64,000 nucleotides of DNA, taken from positions 513,501-577,500 of the forward strand of contig NC_089046.1 of NCBI RefSeq assembly GCF_034140825.1, in the 5' to 3' direction. The DNA comes from Oryza sativa Japonica Group. Lineage: Eukaryota; Streptophyta; Magnoliopsida; Poales; Poaceae. Below the pieces are notes generated by a model that saw only the letters and a list, made by a program, of their open reading frames with translations, did no database searches and was not told the DNA's origin. Shown here one piece after another: positions 1 to 10,360 of this stretch. Each line of letters starts with the position of its first letter. Positions within the stretch are counted from its first letter, which is position 1. The translations under genes and the position numbers were made by a program.

Positions 1-297
1 AGGAAGGAGGGAGAGAGAGAGAGAGGGGAGTGAGGCTGACATGTGGGTCCACGCTTTATATTATTTTTCCGAGATATAATTGCCACGTAAGCGCCACGTC
101 AACGCCATGTGGAACGGAGACCTAGTCAAACAAGCCACGTAGGCACCACATCAGCCAAAACCGCCTTTAAAACCACCAAGGGACCACGTTTACCTGGTTT
201 TCGTAAGTTAGGGGACGGGTCATACTCGGTTTTGCGGTCAAGGGACGAAAATTAGACTGGACGACAAATAAAGGGACCCAAAGTGAACTTATTCCTT
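1..297. repeat. End of a non-autonomous DNA transposon, cut by the window edge
   Basis: This is noncoding, rich in short phrases such as agggacc, ggggacgg and a final aaagggacccaaagtgaac. From general knowledge, this wording (gggacc(c/t)aaagtgaacttattcc) is typical of one end of abundant non-autonomous rice elements, probably Mutator-like. Only one end is inside the window, so terminal repeats and target duplication cannot be checked. A purine-rich GGGA/GAGA tract occupies the first 30 bases. Confidence 0.35.
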
Positions 298-857
298 CCA
301 TGTGAGGCTCTGAATTTTAGAGATGTAACGGGATTGTGGCGTACTGATATAGTTGGGCCCGAATGGCACTGTCACGTACATGCTGGCCCTTATTAGTTGG
401 GCCGGAATGAACATGCGGCCGATTATTGCCCGATGGAATACATGTGGCCCATCTATCCATCCTAGTTGGCGTGCATACGATGATGGTTGACTGCTGGGCC
501 CAGTTGTTGACTTCCACCTAGGCTTGGCTAGCTCGTCCTTTTCCTCTTCTTCCAATCAACAATGGCGGTCTTCAGTTGCATTGCATATTTGCATGCATCG
601 TCGATCTTTCCGTCTATTTGCATTGCCCTCTCATCCGCACAACTAAAAACAGCCATCCTCTTCTCTCTGCACCTTCCACACCACACGCTAGCAATCTACG
701 GCTAGGGCTACCTCCTCCATCGATCATGGCTTCCCTCCCTCATGCACGCTGCTGACGCTGCAATGCTCCTCCTCTGCGGCTGCGGCTAGATCATTCATTC
801 CAACGTACAATTAAATTAACAAGAATTGAATCGAAGGACATTGGTTTGATCGTCCGG
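298..857. other. Upstream region and probable promoter/leader of the CHX gene
   Basis: No convincing gene is seen; the open frames here are short and lack coding character. The last 250 bases are rich in CT and CTCC tracts, as in many plant promoters and 5' leaders. The stretch ends just before the CHX start codon at 858. Confidence 0.4.
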
Positions 858-3277
858 ATGGCGGGTGCAAACGCGTCGACGGTGAAGCCGGTGGTGGCGG
901 CGTGCTACGACAACAACCTGGTGAACTCGCAGGGGATGTTCCTGGGCGACGAGCCGCTGCGCTTCGCCCTCCCGCTCCTCCTGGTGCAGGTCTCCATCAT
1001 CCTCACCCTCTCCGCCGCCGCCCACCACGTCCTCCGCCGCCTCGGCCAGTGCCGCTTCGTGACCCACATGCTCGTCGGCATCTTCCTCGGCCCCTCCGTC
1101 CTCGGCCGCAATCCCCACCTCCGCACCGCCCTCTTCTCCGAGCGCGGCACCTACATCCTCGAGAGCGTCTCCCTCGTCGCCCTCATCCTCTTCCTCTTCT
1201 CCATGGCCGTCAAGACCGACCTCACCCTCCTCCGCCGCCCCACCGCCCGCGCCCTCGCCGTCGGCCTCGCCGGCTCCCTCGTCCCCCTCGCCGTCACCCT
1301 CCCCGTCTTCCACGCCCTCAGCCCCTCCCTCCCCGCCGACCTCCGCGGCTCCTCCCTCATCACCGAGCTCGCCGTCCGCCTCTCCCTCTCCTCCTTCCCC
1401 GTCGTCGCCGACGCCCTCGCCGAGCTCGACCTCCTAAACTCCGAGCTCGGCCGCGTCGCCCTCAACGCCTCCCTCATCACCGACGTCACCTCTTGGTTCC
1501 TCCGCGCCTGCTTCGCCGCCGCCTTCCTCGTCACCCAGGCCAAGTCCCCGCTCTTCACCGCCAAGGTCCTCGCCTCCTTCGCCGCCTTCGTCCTCTTCGT
1601 TTTCTTCGTCGCCCGCCCCGCCGGCCGCTACATCGCCCGCAAGCGCACCCCGCCCGGGGACCTCCTCTCCGAGGGCTCCTTCGTCCTCGTCGTCATCTCC
1701 GCGCTGCTCTCCGCGCTCGTCACCGACGTCATCGGCTTCAAGTTCATGATCGGCCCCATGATGCTGGGCCTCGCGCTCCCCGGCGGCATGCCCATCGGCG
1801 CCACCCTCACGGAGCGCCTCGACTCCTTCTTCATCGCGCTTTTCCTCCCGGTCTACATGGCGCTCGCCGGCTACCGCACCGACCTGGCGGAGCTGGGCAT
1901 GATCGGCGTCAGCGCGGAGCACGAGGAGAAGTTCTGCGCGCTGGAGCTGTTCGTGTGGAGCTGTTCGTGGCGCTGTGCGTGGCGGGCAAGATGGTGGGGT
2001 GCGTCGCGGCGGGGCTCTTCTTCTCCATGCCGTTCCGGGAGGCCACCGTGCTGGCGCTGATGCTCAACATCCGGGGCATCGTGGAGGTGGCCGCCATCAA
2101 CAACTGGGGGGACACGATGAAGGCGACGGCGGAGCACTACTCGACGCTGACGCTGTCTATGGTGGTGATCACGGCGGTGGCGACGCCGCTGATCAAGCTG
2201 CTGTACGACCCGTCGGGGAGGTTCGCGCGGGCGAAGCGGCGGACCATGGAGGGGTCGCGGCCCAACGCGGAGCTGCGGGTGATGGCGTGCCTCTTCAGCG
2301 AGGACCACGCGGCGCCGCTGCTGGACCTGATCGAGGCGTCGGGGTCGTCGCGCGACGCCCCCGTGTCGCTGATCGTGCTCCACCTGACGGAGCTGGTGGG
2401 GCACGCGGCGTCCGTGCTGAAGCCGCACAGGAAGTCCCGGAGCAGCTGCGGCAACCCGACGCCGTCGGACCGCATCGTGAACGCGTTCCGCTACTTCGAG
2501 CAGCAGGCGCCGCTGGGGGCGGTGACGGTGAGCCCGTACGTGGTGGCGTCGCCGTACAGCAGCATGCAGCACGACGTGTGCCTCCTGGCGCACAGCCGCA
2601 AGGCCAACCTCATCCTGCTCCCCTTCCACAAGTCCTCGGACGGCGCCCGGAGCACCGCCAACAACGCCATCCGCGGCATCAACCGGTCGGTGATGCAGTA
2701 CGCGCCGTGCTCGGTGGGCATCCTGATCGACCACGGGGTGGCGGCGGGGTCGGCGTGCGCCACGGCGTCCAACAGCACGCTGCAGCGGGTGGCGCTCTAC
2801 TTCCTGGGCGGCGCCGACGACCGGGAGGCGCTGGCGTACGTGGCGCGGATGGCGGAGTGCGGTTTGGTGGCGGTGACGGTGGTGCGGCTGAAGCTGCGGG
2901 ACTGGGTGGGGATGGGGGGCCGCGACGAGATGAGGGACGAGGAGGCGCTGCAGGAGTTCTGGCAGAGGTACAGCAGCGCGGGCGCGGAGAGGGTGGCGTA
3001 CGTGGAGAAGACGGTGGAGGACGGGGAGGGGACGGCGTCGGTGGTGCGCGCCATGAGCGACAAGTTCGACCTGCTGGTGGTTGGTAGGAGAGAGGGCGGC
3101 GGCGACGGCGCGGAGGGGTCGTCGGCGGCGGCGCTGACGAGTGGGCTGTCGGAGTGGAGCGAGTTCCCGGAGCTGGGAGTGCTGGGCGACATGCTTGCCT
3201 CCGCCGACTTCGCGGCCAAGGTCTCTATCCTCGTCGTCCAGCAGCAGGCCGCCACCAGGAACGACGACGATTACTGA
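858..3277 (+). CDS. CHX-type cation/H+ exchanger (CPA2 family), frame broken by a 14-bp tandem duplication
   Basis: This is a member of the plant CHX monovalent cation/proton antiporters, membrane proteins of endomembranes or plasma membrane that move K+ or Na+ against H+. The start at ATG 858 gives a hydrophilic lead, then a chain of hydrophobic segments (Na_H_Exchanger domain, about residues 40-430). A long soluble C-terminal domain typical of CHX follows, ending in TGA at 3275. Total length without the extra bases would be about 801 residues, the usual CHX size. The first frame runs from 858 and the second continues to 3277. They are separated by TGGAGCTGTTCGTG at 1942-1955 repeated exactly at 1956-1969. 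Removing one unit restores family sequence (ELFVALCVAGKMVG), so the duplication is the sole defect visible. It could be a true null allele or a sequence/assembly error. Codon use is strongly GC3-rich, as in many grass genes. No intron is needed. Confidence 0.85.
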
Positions 3278-3306
3278 CTTAATTGGCTAGTCATGCTGAT
3301 ATACTA

Positions 3307-3626
3307 CATTAATTTTGACAATTTAACCCTTTGCAAAAACTATTTTTACAAATAAACCGCTGCCAAAACTTATTTCAAAAATGACATTTTTGCTCAACGC
3401 CAAATCTTGTGGCGCTCAGCTGGCGCTGAATGCCGTGCCACGGCGGATGGTAGACTAAGTCAGCGTGCCAACGTACATTTAGCGCCATGCCATTTGGCGC
3501 TGAGGTGTCTAAGTTCAGCGCCACACGATTTGGCGTTGAGCAAAAGGGTCAGATTTGAAATAAGTCTGGGCAACGGTTCATTTGTAAAAATAGTTTTTGC
3601 AAATGGTTAAATTGTCAAAATTAATG
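3307..3626. mobile_element. Foldback MITE with 9-bp target duplication (Mutator-like)
   Basis: Long terminal inverted repeats begin cattaattttgacaattt at 3307 and mirror the end at 3626. They are flanked by the direct repeat gatatacta (3298-3306 and 3627-3635). A 9-bp duplication points to a Mutator-superfamily MITE. The interior carries several copies of GGCGCTGA/TCAGCGCC in both orientations, so nearly the whole element can fold back. It lies just downstream of the CHX stop codon and may be in its 3' UTR. Confidence 0.8.
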
Positions 3627-4380
3627 GATATACTACCTCATTCACTCTGCTCTTCTCCTCTCTTCTCTGCTGTAATATTATTGTGTTTTAGGATTTTTGT
3701 CAATCATCTCTATTTTACTGTACCTAGGCTTGCATAATCTTGCTTTGATACTGGACACAGTACGTCTAGATTTCTATCACGTAGGAATATGTACAAGTAT
3801 GCATCATGTTGGTGTAGAGTGAAGTGTTCAAGTGTACCTCTGAACTTCTCATTTTAGAGTTCAGACTGTTATCTCAATAATTAAAAAAGAAATCCTTCTT
3901 TTGTAATGAACTAGCGTGGCTGTGTTTGGTAGGACTACAATATGGAGTATTATTGTGCTAGACTGCTGGTGCAAAAAAATAAAATGTCGGCAATGCACTA
4001 ACCTGACTAATCCCCAAAGTCGTAATCCTGATCAAGTACATGACGTAGGTGCTACAAACACAAATGACGATGGCATTTGGAGCCATCGACAACTTGCGCC
4101 TTAATCACGGGGGAAAGGAGAACATCAAGTACAGTGCCGACCTACTAGTACAGAGAGTGGCTATTTCAACTGAAGCCGGAGCTGAAGGATGATGGTGAAG
4201 GTCTATGGATCTTAAACATATCCAATGGTGATAATTTTTACTGAAATTTGGAAATACCAATAGCTGTTATAGATACTGGAGTAGTACTATATTCTGATAT
4301 GTCAATATTATTGTGTATGATTGATTGTCATTCTTTCTTTGACTACATGAAAACACCAACACCAAACACGGTAATTACTA

Positions 4381-4618
4381 CTCCCTCCGTCCCAAAATAA
4401 GTGCAGTTTTACACTGTTCATGTCTCACGTTTGACCGTTCGTTTTATTTGAAATTTTTTTACGATTAATATTTTTATTGTTATTAGATGATAAAACATGA
4501 ATAATACTTTATGTGTGACTAACTTATTTTAATTTTCTCATAAATTTTTCAAATAAGACGAACGATCAAACATTGGACACGGATTTCTACGGCTGCACTT
4601 ATTTTGAAACGGATGTAG
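4381..4618. mobile_element. Stowaway MITE
   Basis: The left end ctccctccgtcccaaaataag and the right end (read in reverse) ctacatccgtttcaaaataag are inverted repeats, and a TA dinucleotide flanks each side. CTCCCTCCGT plus TA is the hallmark of rice Stowaway (Tc1/mariner-derived) MITEs. The element is about 238 bp with an AT-rich core. The right end has diverged. Confidence 0.85.
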
Positions 4619-4701
4619 TACTAGTATTGTTTTAAATTCTATACTTATTGAGTCCATCAGGCAAACCATCATAGATGTTCAATTATGGATAGGCTATCTG
4701 A

Positions 4702-4816
4702 GGCTGTGTTTAGTTCAGCGCAAACTTTAAATTTTGGTTGAAATTAAAGATGATGTGACTGAAAAGTTGTGTGTGTATAACAGATTGATGTGATGAAAAA
4801 GGACTGAAACACAGCC
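4702..4816. mobile_element. Short MITE with ggctgtgttt ends and TGA target duplication
   Basis: The ends ggctgtgtttagttc and its near-inverse ggactgaaacacagcc enclose 115 bp, flanked by TGA at 4699-4701 and 4817-4819. The 3-bp duplication suits a Tourist-like (PIF/Harbinger) MITE, although TGA is not the usual TWA. It sits about 210 bp upstream of the nuclease start codon, so it may be part of that promoter. Confidence 0.65.
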
Positions 4817-5025
4817 TGAATCAAAGCCTAGAGAGTGTAGTGTAGTATAGTCTCCTCCTTTCCTTCCCACTTGTAGCAGGCCGGTGGGACCCACAAGTCA
4901 CCACCTTTCTCTTTGCTTTTCTTCCCCGAGTAGAGTTCAAGTGGAGAAGTGAAGCAGCAGCTATAGGCTATAGCTTCAGGCCTGCAACTCCCGGGGTAGA
5001 GTGCTGAAACAATAGAGGAGCATCC

Positions 5026-8000
5026 ATGGGGAACATCCTCCGGTGCTTCAAGGGAGACGACGATGGCGGTGATCACTACCCCTACTACAAGCCAACCTCC
5101 AGACCACACTACCAGCCTCCTCACTACCATGGTCAACCTGCAGCCCCCCCAGCTCCACCCCAGCAGCAGCCTCTCGGCCCCCATGGCGTCACGCCGTCCA
5201 CCGTCGGCGTCGCCGCCCTGGCGCACGACCTCCTCAACTTCGAATCCACATCCATGGTAACTTCTACACATGCAACTCACCTAGCTCCTAGCTACATGCC
5301 CTTACTCCCACTTTCCTCTTTCATTCAGTTTGCAACTATACTAATTAGAGGTTACTGTACGCCTGACATTAATCTATCAGCATGCATTTACATCCTAATT
5401 AGAGGTTATCCAATTACAGTACAAAGGTTTCTGTTGTGTGTTCTATGGCAAAAATTGGGTTTGGAGTATGAAAATTTATAGGTGTTAATTGCATCACATA
5501 TGTAACTTTGCTCAGCCTTGAACCCCTCTGCAATTGAAACCAATCTTTTGTTACTGAAGCTAGAGCAATACTTACAATATTCCTTTTTATTGGATTTATC
5601 CTGTTATATGTGATTAATTCAGTCATTTTTGTAAGGGGTTTAGTGTATCGTAAACCAACCTGATTATAAGCACACTTTCGTCTTTTTTTCCCTTAATCAC
5701 ACTTTCGTCTTTTTTCCCCCTCTGTTTCTTTTGGAATAGTGATGAATATCTTGTATCTGGACTGAAAAAATATGCTGCATTGCGGTAATACCATTTCTGT
5801 TAGCACTTGCAAACATGTTCATATTCTAATGGCGCATCATGCCAAGTTCAATTACTCCTTTATTCCCAGTTTTTATTTACTGTTCTTCTCCCATGATTAG
5901 ACATGTATAAAGTAAGTATTCATTTTCCATATTATCAGGTTCCTGATGGCCTCAGTCAGCACGTTGTATCATCCAGGAAAGCACAGGTTAAATGGTATGG
6001 ATCAGCTCTAAAAGTCTTTGTAGAGTTGATATTTTTTTTAAGATTTTGTACGTTTGGTGTACCTACTGATATCAAAATCGCTTTGATTCCTCTAATACTA
6101 AGATTAATTGAATCAAGGTTTATGAGTTAAGGCTGTAAAATAAATAAATAAATAAATAAATGATTGGTTACTGTTGTACTAGCTTAAGTTGGGCTTTTTT
6201 ACTAAATGATTTTATGACTGTGAGGTTAAATGATTTTGATTTGCTATCCTAGGATAGGATGTTCCATACTCGTTCATATGTAGACAAATCCTTATTTGAG
6301 AAGGTGAAAATAAAAAAAGAACAGCATTGAAACATACAAGCAAAAGTTGATGCACTACTAGTATGGTCTATTTGTCCAGGCTACCTCAGGTGTTGATAAA
6401 CTAAAACCTTCTAGCTTGCTTAAAACAGAGAGGAGGATAAGAGTACGCAATGGTTGGAGTTTGGGACTCAGAAAATTCTTACCAAACGAAATGTAGAGTT
6501 ACATATTCACATGGCAGTTGAAATTGATTAAGATACATTGTGTTCTTGGCTACATTTCTGGTACATTCTCTAGAAGACTCAGGCTAAATTCGAAATCAGC
6601 CATGTTGACATACAAGTTTCGGTCTTGAATTCTTTTACATATTTTAGCAGGATAGAATTTCAAGTAGCGTAGAGGCATGTATAATATGGTTCTTGTTCCA
6701 ATGGTATGTTATACTGTCAGTAATGACCAGTTTGTCACAAAGCAAAAGTATTAGGCAAATCTTGCAATTAACAGCTAGTATATATGATATTAATACAACT
6801 TCCACTGAACAAACTTCAAACGAATGTTTGATCTGATATCTTAATTGGAATAATAATAGGTACCAGAAACTGTTGGAGGCGTATAAGAATACAACACCGC
6901 CACCAAAAACACCAGCAGATGCTGCTCAGCTAATTGCAAGAGCCCTTAATATGATCCAGAGAGCTGATTTGGAGATAACTTCGTTTTATATTTTGATATT
7001 CTGAATAGTTCAATCTGAGAGAACACAGAACAATTCATTAATCAAAGGATCATTTTTTACAAACTGAAATTATCAATCAAAGCAATTCACTGCAATTTGT
7101 ATTATTTCTATTGCTTAAATTGGCTATAGATACTCTACTCACCTCATCTAGAAACTATGTTTCCCCTCAGGGCATTCTTGAATTTTACAACTTTCCGATC
7201 CCATCACTCCCCTCAGCATCGTCAAACTACCAACCATCCTCGCTACCAGAGGGCGTGCAGTTTGTGCTAAACACTTTGCCGGTACGGTGTGATCAACTAT
7301 TACAACTATTCTGAATAATAGGTTTATCACCAAGAATCCGACATCACACGTTGAACAATGATTTACATAATTGTCAATAAATGCTAACTCTCACATATCA
7401 CTGATATTATCAGGTTTATGACAAGTGCATTGGAGATGGTGATGGATTTACTGCATATGTTTCCACAACAGATCCGAGGGAATCTGCAAATGTGCCATTG
7501 GAAGTGCATGAGTTGGTGATAGCAAGAACTCAAGCACGCAAATGTAGGGATTACCAGAGTGCTGATGCTCTTCTAAGCAGCCTTGATGAAGCTGGATACA
7601 AGTATGGAAACTGATATGTTCTGATCCTTATCAGTTAATACCACAAGATTGCATATCTGAATGCCGCATCTTCTAATTTTATATACAAGAGTTATTGTCC
7701 TAATTTTCTGAATATTGTCTTTTCATGGAACAATGCAGGATGCCTAATATAGTAGGCACTGGAAAATAACAGAGCTTAGAAATTAAATTGATTTTTCTTC
7801 TAATAATTAAAATTAACACACAATCCTTGATATGTATATAAATGCTCTCATTGTCCCCACGCAGTTGACACATGCATTTATGCATTTTAGGAACAAAACT
7901 GTGAAGATTTTTATAGCAGCTATTCATGATTAAATGTGGACAGTAATTACATCAGTTCGATTTGGTTTAATCACATATATGTGCTAGCTTTGCTTGGAGA

Positions 8001-9161
8001 TCACAGGAAAACATGGCTTACTATGAATTTTGATGAGCAGGATAATATCTTGTTCAGATGATGAGGTCCTCGCAAGGAAATACAGAATAAGAATGAGGTA
8101 GGTATCTACATTGCACCTCTAGATCGAATAAAAATTTGATGTACTACTGTGAGGTGTGAAATGCATGATCTTTTCTAATTTCTATATTAAAGGGGAATTG
8201 ATGCACCGGAGCTTAAGATGCCATATGGGAGGGAATCACGGAATGCATTGGTGAAACTAATTGGTGGGAAGAGCGTTAAAATTTATGTCTATGATCTGGA
8301 CCAGTTTGGGCGCTACGTTGGTGATATCTATTGCAATAATTTGTTCATTCAGGTGAAACATAACCTATTTCATCAGTACCTCCACAACTCCACATGTATC
8401 ATGATTTTACTGCTTCAACTCTTATGAGAAATTGTGTGCTCTCTTTTGAGTCCTTCAGGAGCAAATGCTGAAGAATGGCCATGCATGGCACTTCAAGACT
8501 TATGATAAACGCCCAGAGTTTGCAAGAGTAAGAGATTCTACTATATTGTGTAGTTACTTGTTTTGCTCTTTGACAGATTTTCTTTTACATAAACTTTGTC
8601 GAGTCATGCTTACATATGTTGTTATTTCTGGCTAAAAAGAGTGAATTGCACTTTGGGCCATGTTTTATTACCAAAGTTTCACTTTGGACCACCCTGTACG
8701 TAATCTTTTCACTTTGGACTAGGTAACTTTACTTTTGTTGCACAATGGACTACCCTAACTCTTTTCGCTTGTGATGTCTAGCGTCTCTTTCGACAAAAGT
8801 ATGTCATGTATATAGGTATGAAAGTTTGCTGGCATGTCGTTAACAATTTGCTCGAAGTCATCGAAGAAATGAAAATGTGTTTTGGGGTGGTCCATTGTGC
8901 AACAAAGGTAAAGTTACCTAGTCCAAAGTGAAAAGATTAGATAAAGGGTGGTCCAAAGTGAAACTTTGACAATAAAACATGGCCCAAAGTGAAATTAACT
9001 TGGGTAAAAAAGGGTTGTTCACTTATTCCCTGATTATGTAGTGGGAGAGAGAGGCAAAAGCTGCAAACCGAGGGCTTTGGGCGTCAGGGAATCCTGAGAA
9101 ACCATGGGATTGGAGAAGAGACCAACGCAACGCAAGACAGGACGCCATTCAGGTGTACTGA
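5026..9161 (+). CDS. Staphylococcal-like nuclease of the plant CAN (calcium-dependent nuclease) family
   Basis: Nine coding exons: 5026-5256, 5939-5994, 6860-6974, 7171-7281, 7414-7601, 8041-8097, 8193-8352, 8459-8527, 9042-9161. They join to 368 residues without a stop. The SNase-like domain (about residues 170-340) carries [30 protein letters not shown] and [10 protein letters not shown], and ends with EKPWDWRR. The order matches plant CAN1/CAN2, Ca2+-dependent DNA/RNA nucleases held at the plasma membrane. The N terminus MGNILRC has the glycine-2 and nearby cysteine expected for myristoylation and palmitoylation. Residues 18-60 are rich in Pro, His, Tyr and Gln. Intron 3 (6975-7170) begins AT instead of GT although family alignment fixes the junction there; reading through gives a stop. 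Intron 8 holds a foldback MITE. An AAAT microsatellite lies in intron 2 near 6140. Confidence 0.9.
8640..9000. mobile_element. Long foldback MITE inside nuclease intron 8
   Basis: The outer arms gtgaattgcactttgggcc (left) and gttaatttcactttgggcc (right, reversed) extend inwards for over 120 bp as near-perfect inverted repeats, with repeated cactttgga(c/g) blocks. The element is about 360 bp and mostly double-stranded when folded. Target duplication is not clean: gctaaaaag on the left versus gtaaaaaag on the right. The superfamily is therefore uncertain, possibly Mutator-like. Confidence 0.7.
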
Positions 9162-10360
9162 AAGTTGAGTCTCCAGCACTCATTTGGCCACAAATGTGCA
9201 TATATGTGTAATTGGGTAACGTTGTTGTTGAGTAGCTTTGCTTGCAATGAATGTGTCAGAAACCAAAAGCCAAAATGTATGTGTGGTTTATGTTGTACGA
9301 AAGAGATTATATATCCAGGAGTCAGCTGTGCCGTGTGATGTGGAGGTGAAATGTGGTCAATGCAAGTGAGCTTTGTTCAGAAACAAGATCAACAAGGCCG
9401 ATTCTCTGCTGCAAAGCAAAGTTGAGAAGTAAGCTGTATATGCAAAATTGAGCTAGCTAGCTAGCTAGCTACGGTTGTTATTTGAAGCTGAAACCGTATC
9501 TTATTCAGACAGCCTCGCTCGATCGTCAGGTAAAAGGCCATGACCAAATAAACAAGATTGAAAGCCGAAGGAGGGATTCGATCGATGGAGGGCGGATTGT
9601 CAATCAATTGAGCGTGTTGCCATTGCCAAGCTGTGCCAGCTTAACAGGAGGTTTGCGATTGCCATTGTCAAGCGTGGCATCTTCGTCTTGGTGCTAGACT
9701 TGAAGGTTAAGCGGAGTGGCGCCTCAGAGGAGGAGGAAGCAGTCCGAATGCTCCGTGGCTTGAAGGCAAAAGCACATGAGCAGGTCATCCAAAACATGGT
9801 ATTTGATTGCGCTACCGTTATGGTCAGTGTGCATTTGGTCAAATCTGCCAGGGGCCATGTTAGACTAGCCTATGCAACTTTATTTAATTACTTCTTGTTT
9901 AGAGATAGTAACATATTTTCAGAAAAAGTTTTCACAATAATTACCACTGTTGAGAAGTCAAAAACATATATAGCAGTAGAACAAAAGAGAATGAAAATAA
10001 GTACAACATTCAAAAGAAGCATCAGAAGGATCAACAATTACCGGTGCAGATTGTCTGAAGGGGAAGAAATAGTTTATCCTACATGTGTGTGTCTTGGTTG
10101 GAACCAATCACTTGAAGAGATATATATTCCTTTCTGTTTAAATAATTGCACAAATCATGAAGCACTTGAAGGAATATTTAGCTGCAACTGCAATCCATCC
10201 TTTATTTGTGCTTTAAAAGTTGTGCATTTCAAAAGAAGTGAAGCATAGAAGTGCCTCCAAACATAATATCATCTGGTTTATACTCTCCCATCATCATCTG
10301 CTTTATACTCTTCTATCCACCAATCACAGCTCTCAACAAATTGTTGTCTACTTTCTAGTT
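9162..10360. other. 3' flank of nuclease gene and 3' flank of PPR gene
   Basis: The proximal part is probable nuclease 3' UTR, with a CTAG microsatellite near 9452-9470. From about 9600 to 9840 there is a frame with coding-like composition, but no family is recognised and it lacks clear limits. From about 10085 to 10360 the sequence is closely similar to 30905-31100. It is the downstream flank of the PPR gene, shared by both duplicate copies. Confidence 0.4.

Larger units (their letters stand above)
3637..5025. other. Intergenic stretch between CHX and nuclease genes
   Basis: No gene is seen. The stretch contains two MITEs listed separately (4381-4618 and 4702-4816). The last 180 bases before the ATG at 5026 are the probable promoter and leader of the nuclease gene. 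Confidence 0.5.

Noticed and set aside
816-1313. Long antisense and alternate-frame open stretches over the CHX gene
   Set aside because: They are shadows of a GC-rich coding strand, full of Glu/Gly/Arg or Pro/His/Arg low-complexity runs, and match no family.
6975-7170. U12-type AT-AC intron in the nuclease gene
   Set aside because: The intron starts ATAACTT, not ATATCCTT, and ends CAG, so it does not match minor-spliceosome signals. A mutated GT donor is the simpler reading.
9482-10248. Possible small gene downstream of the nuclease
   Set aside because: The middle part has a mildly coding look (VLDLKVKRSGASEEEEAVRMLRGLK), but there is no recognisable family, no good start and an AT-rich non-coding tail.
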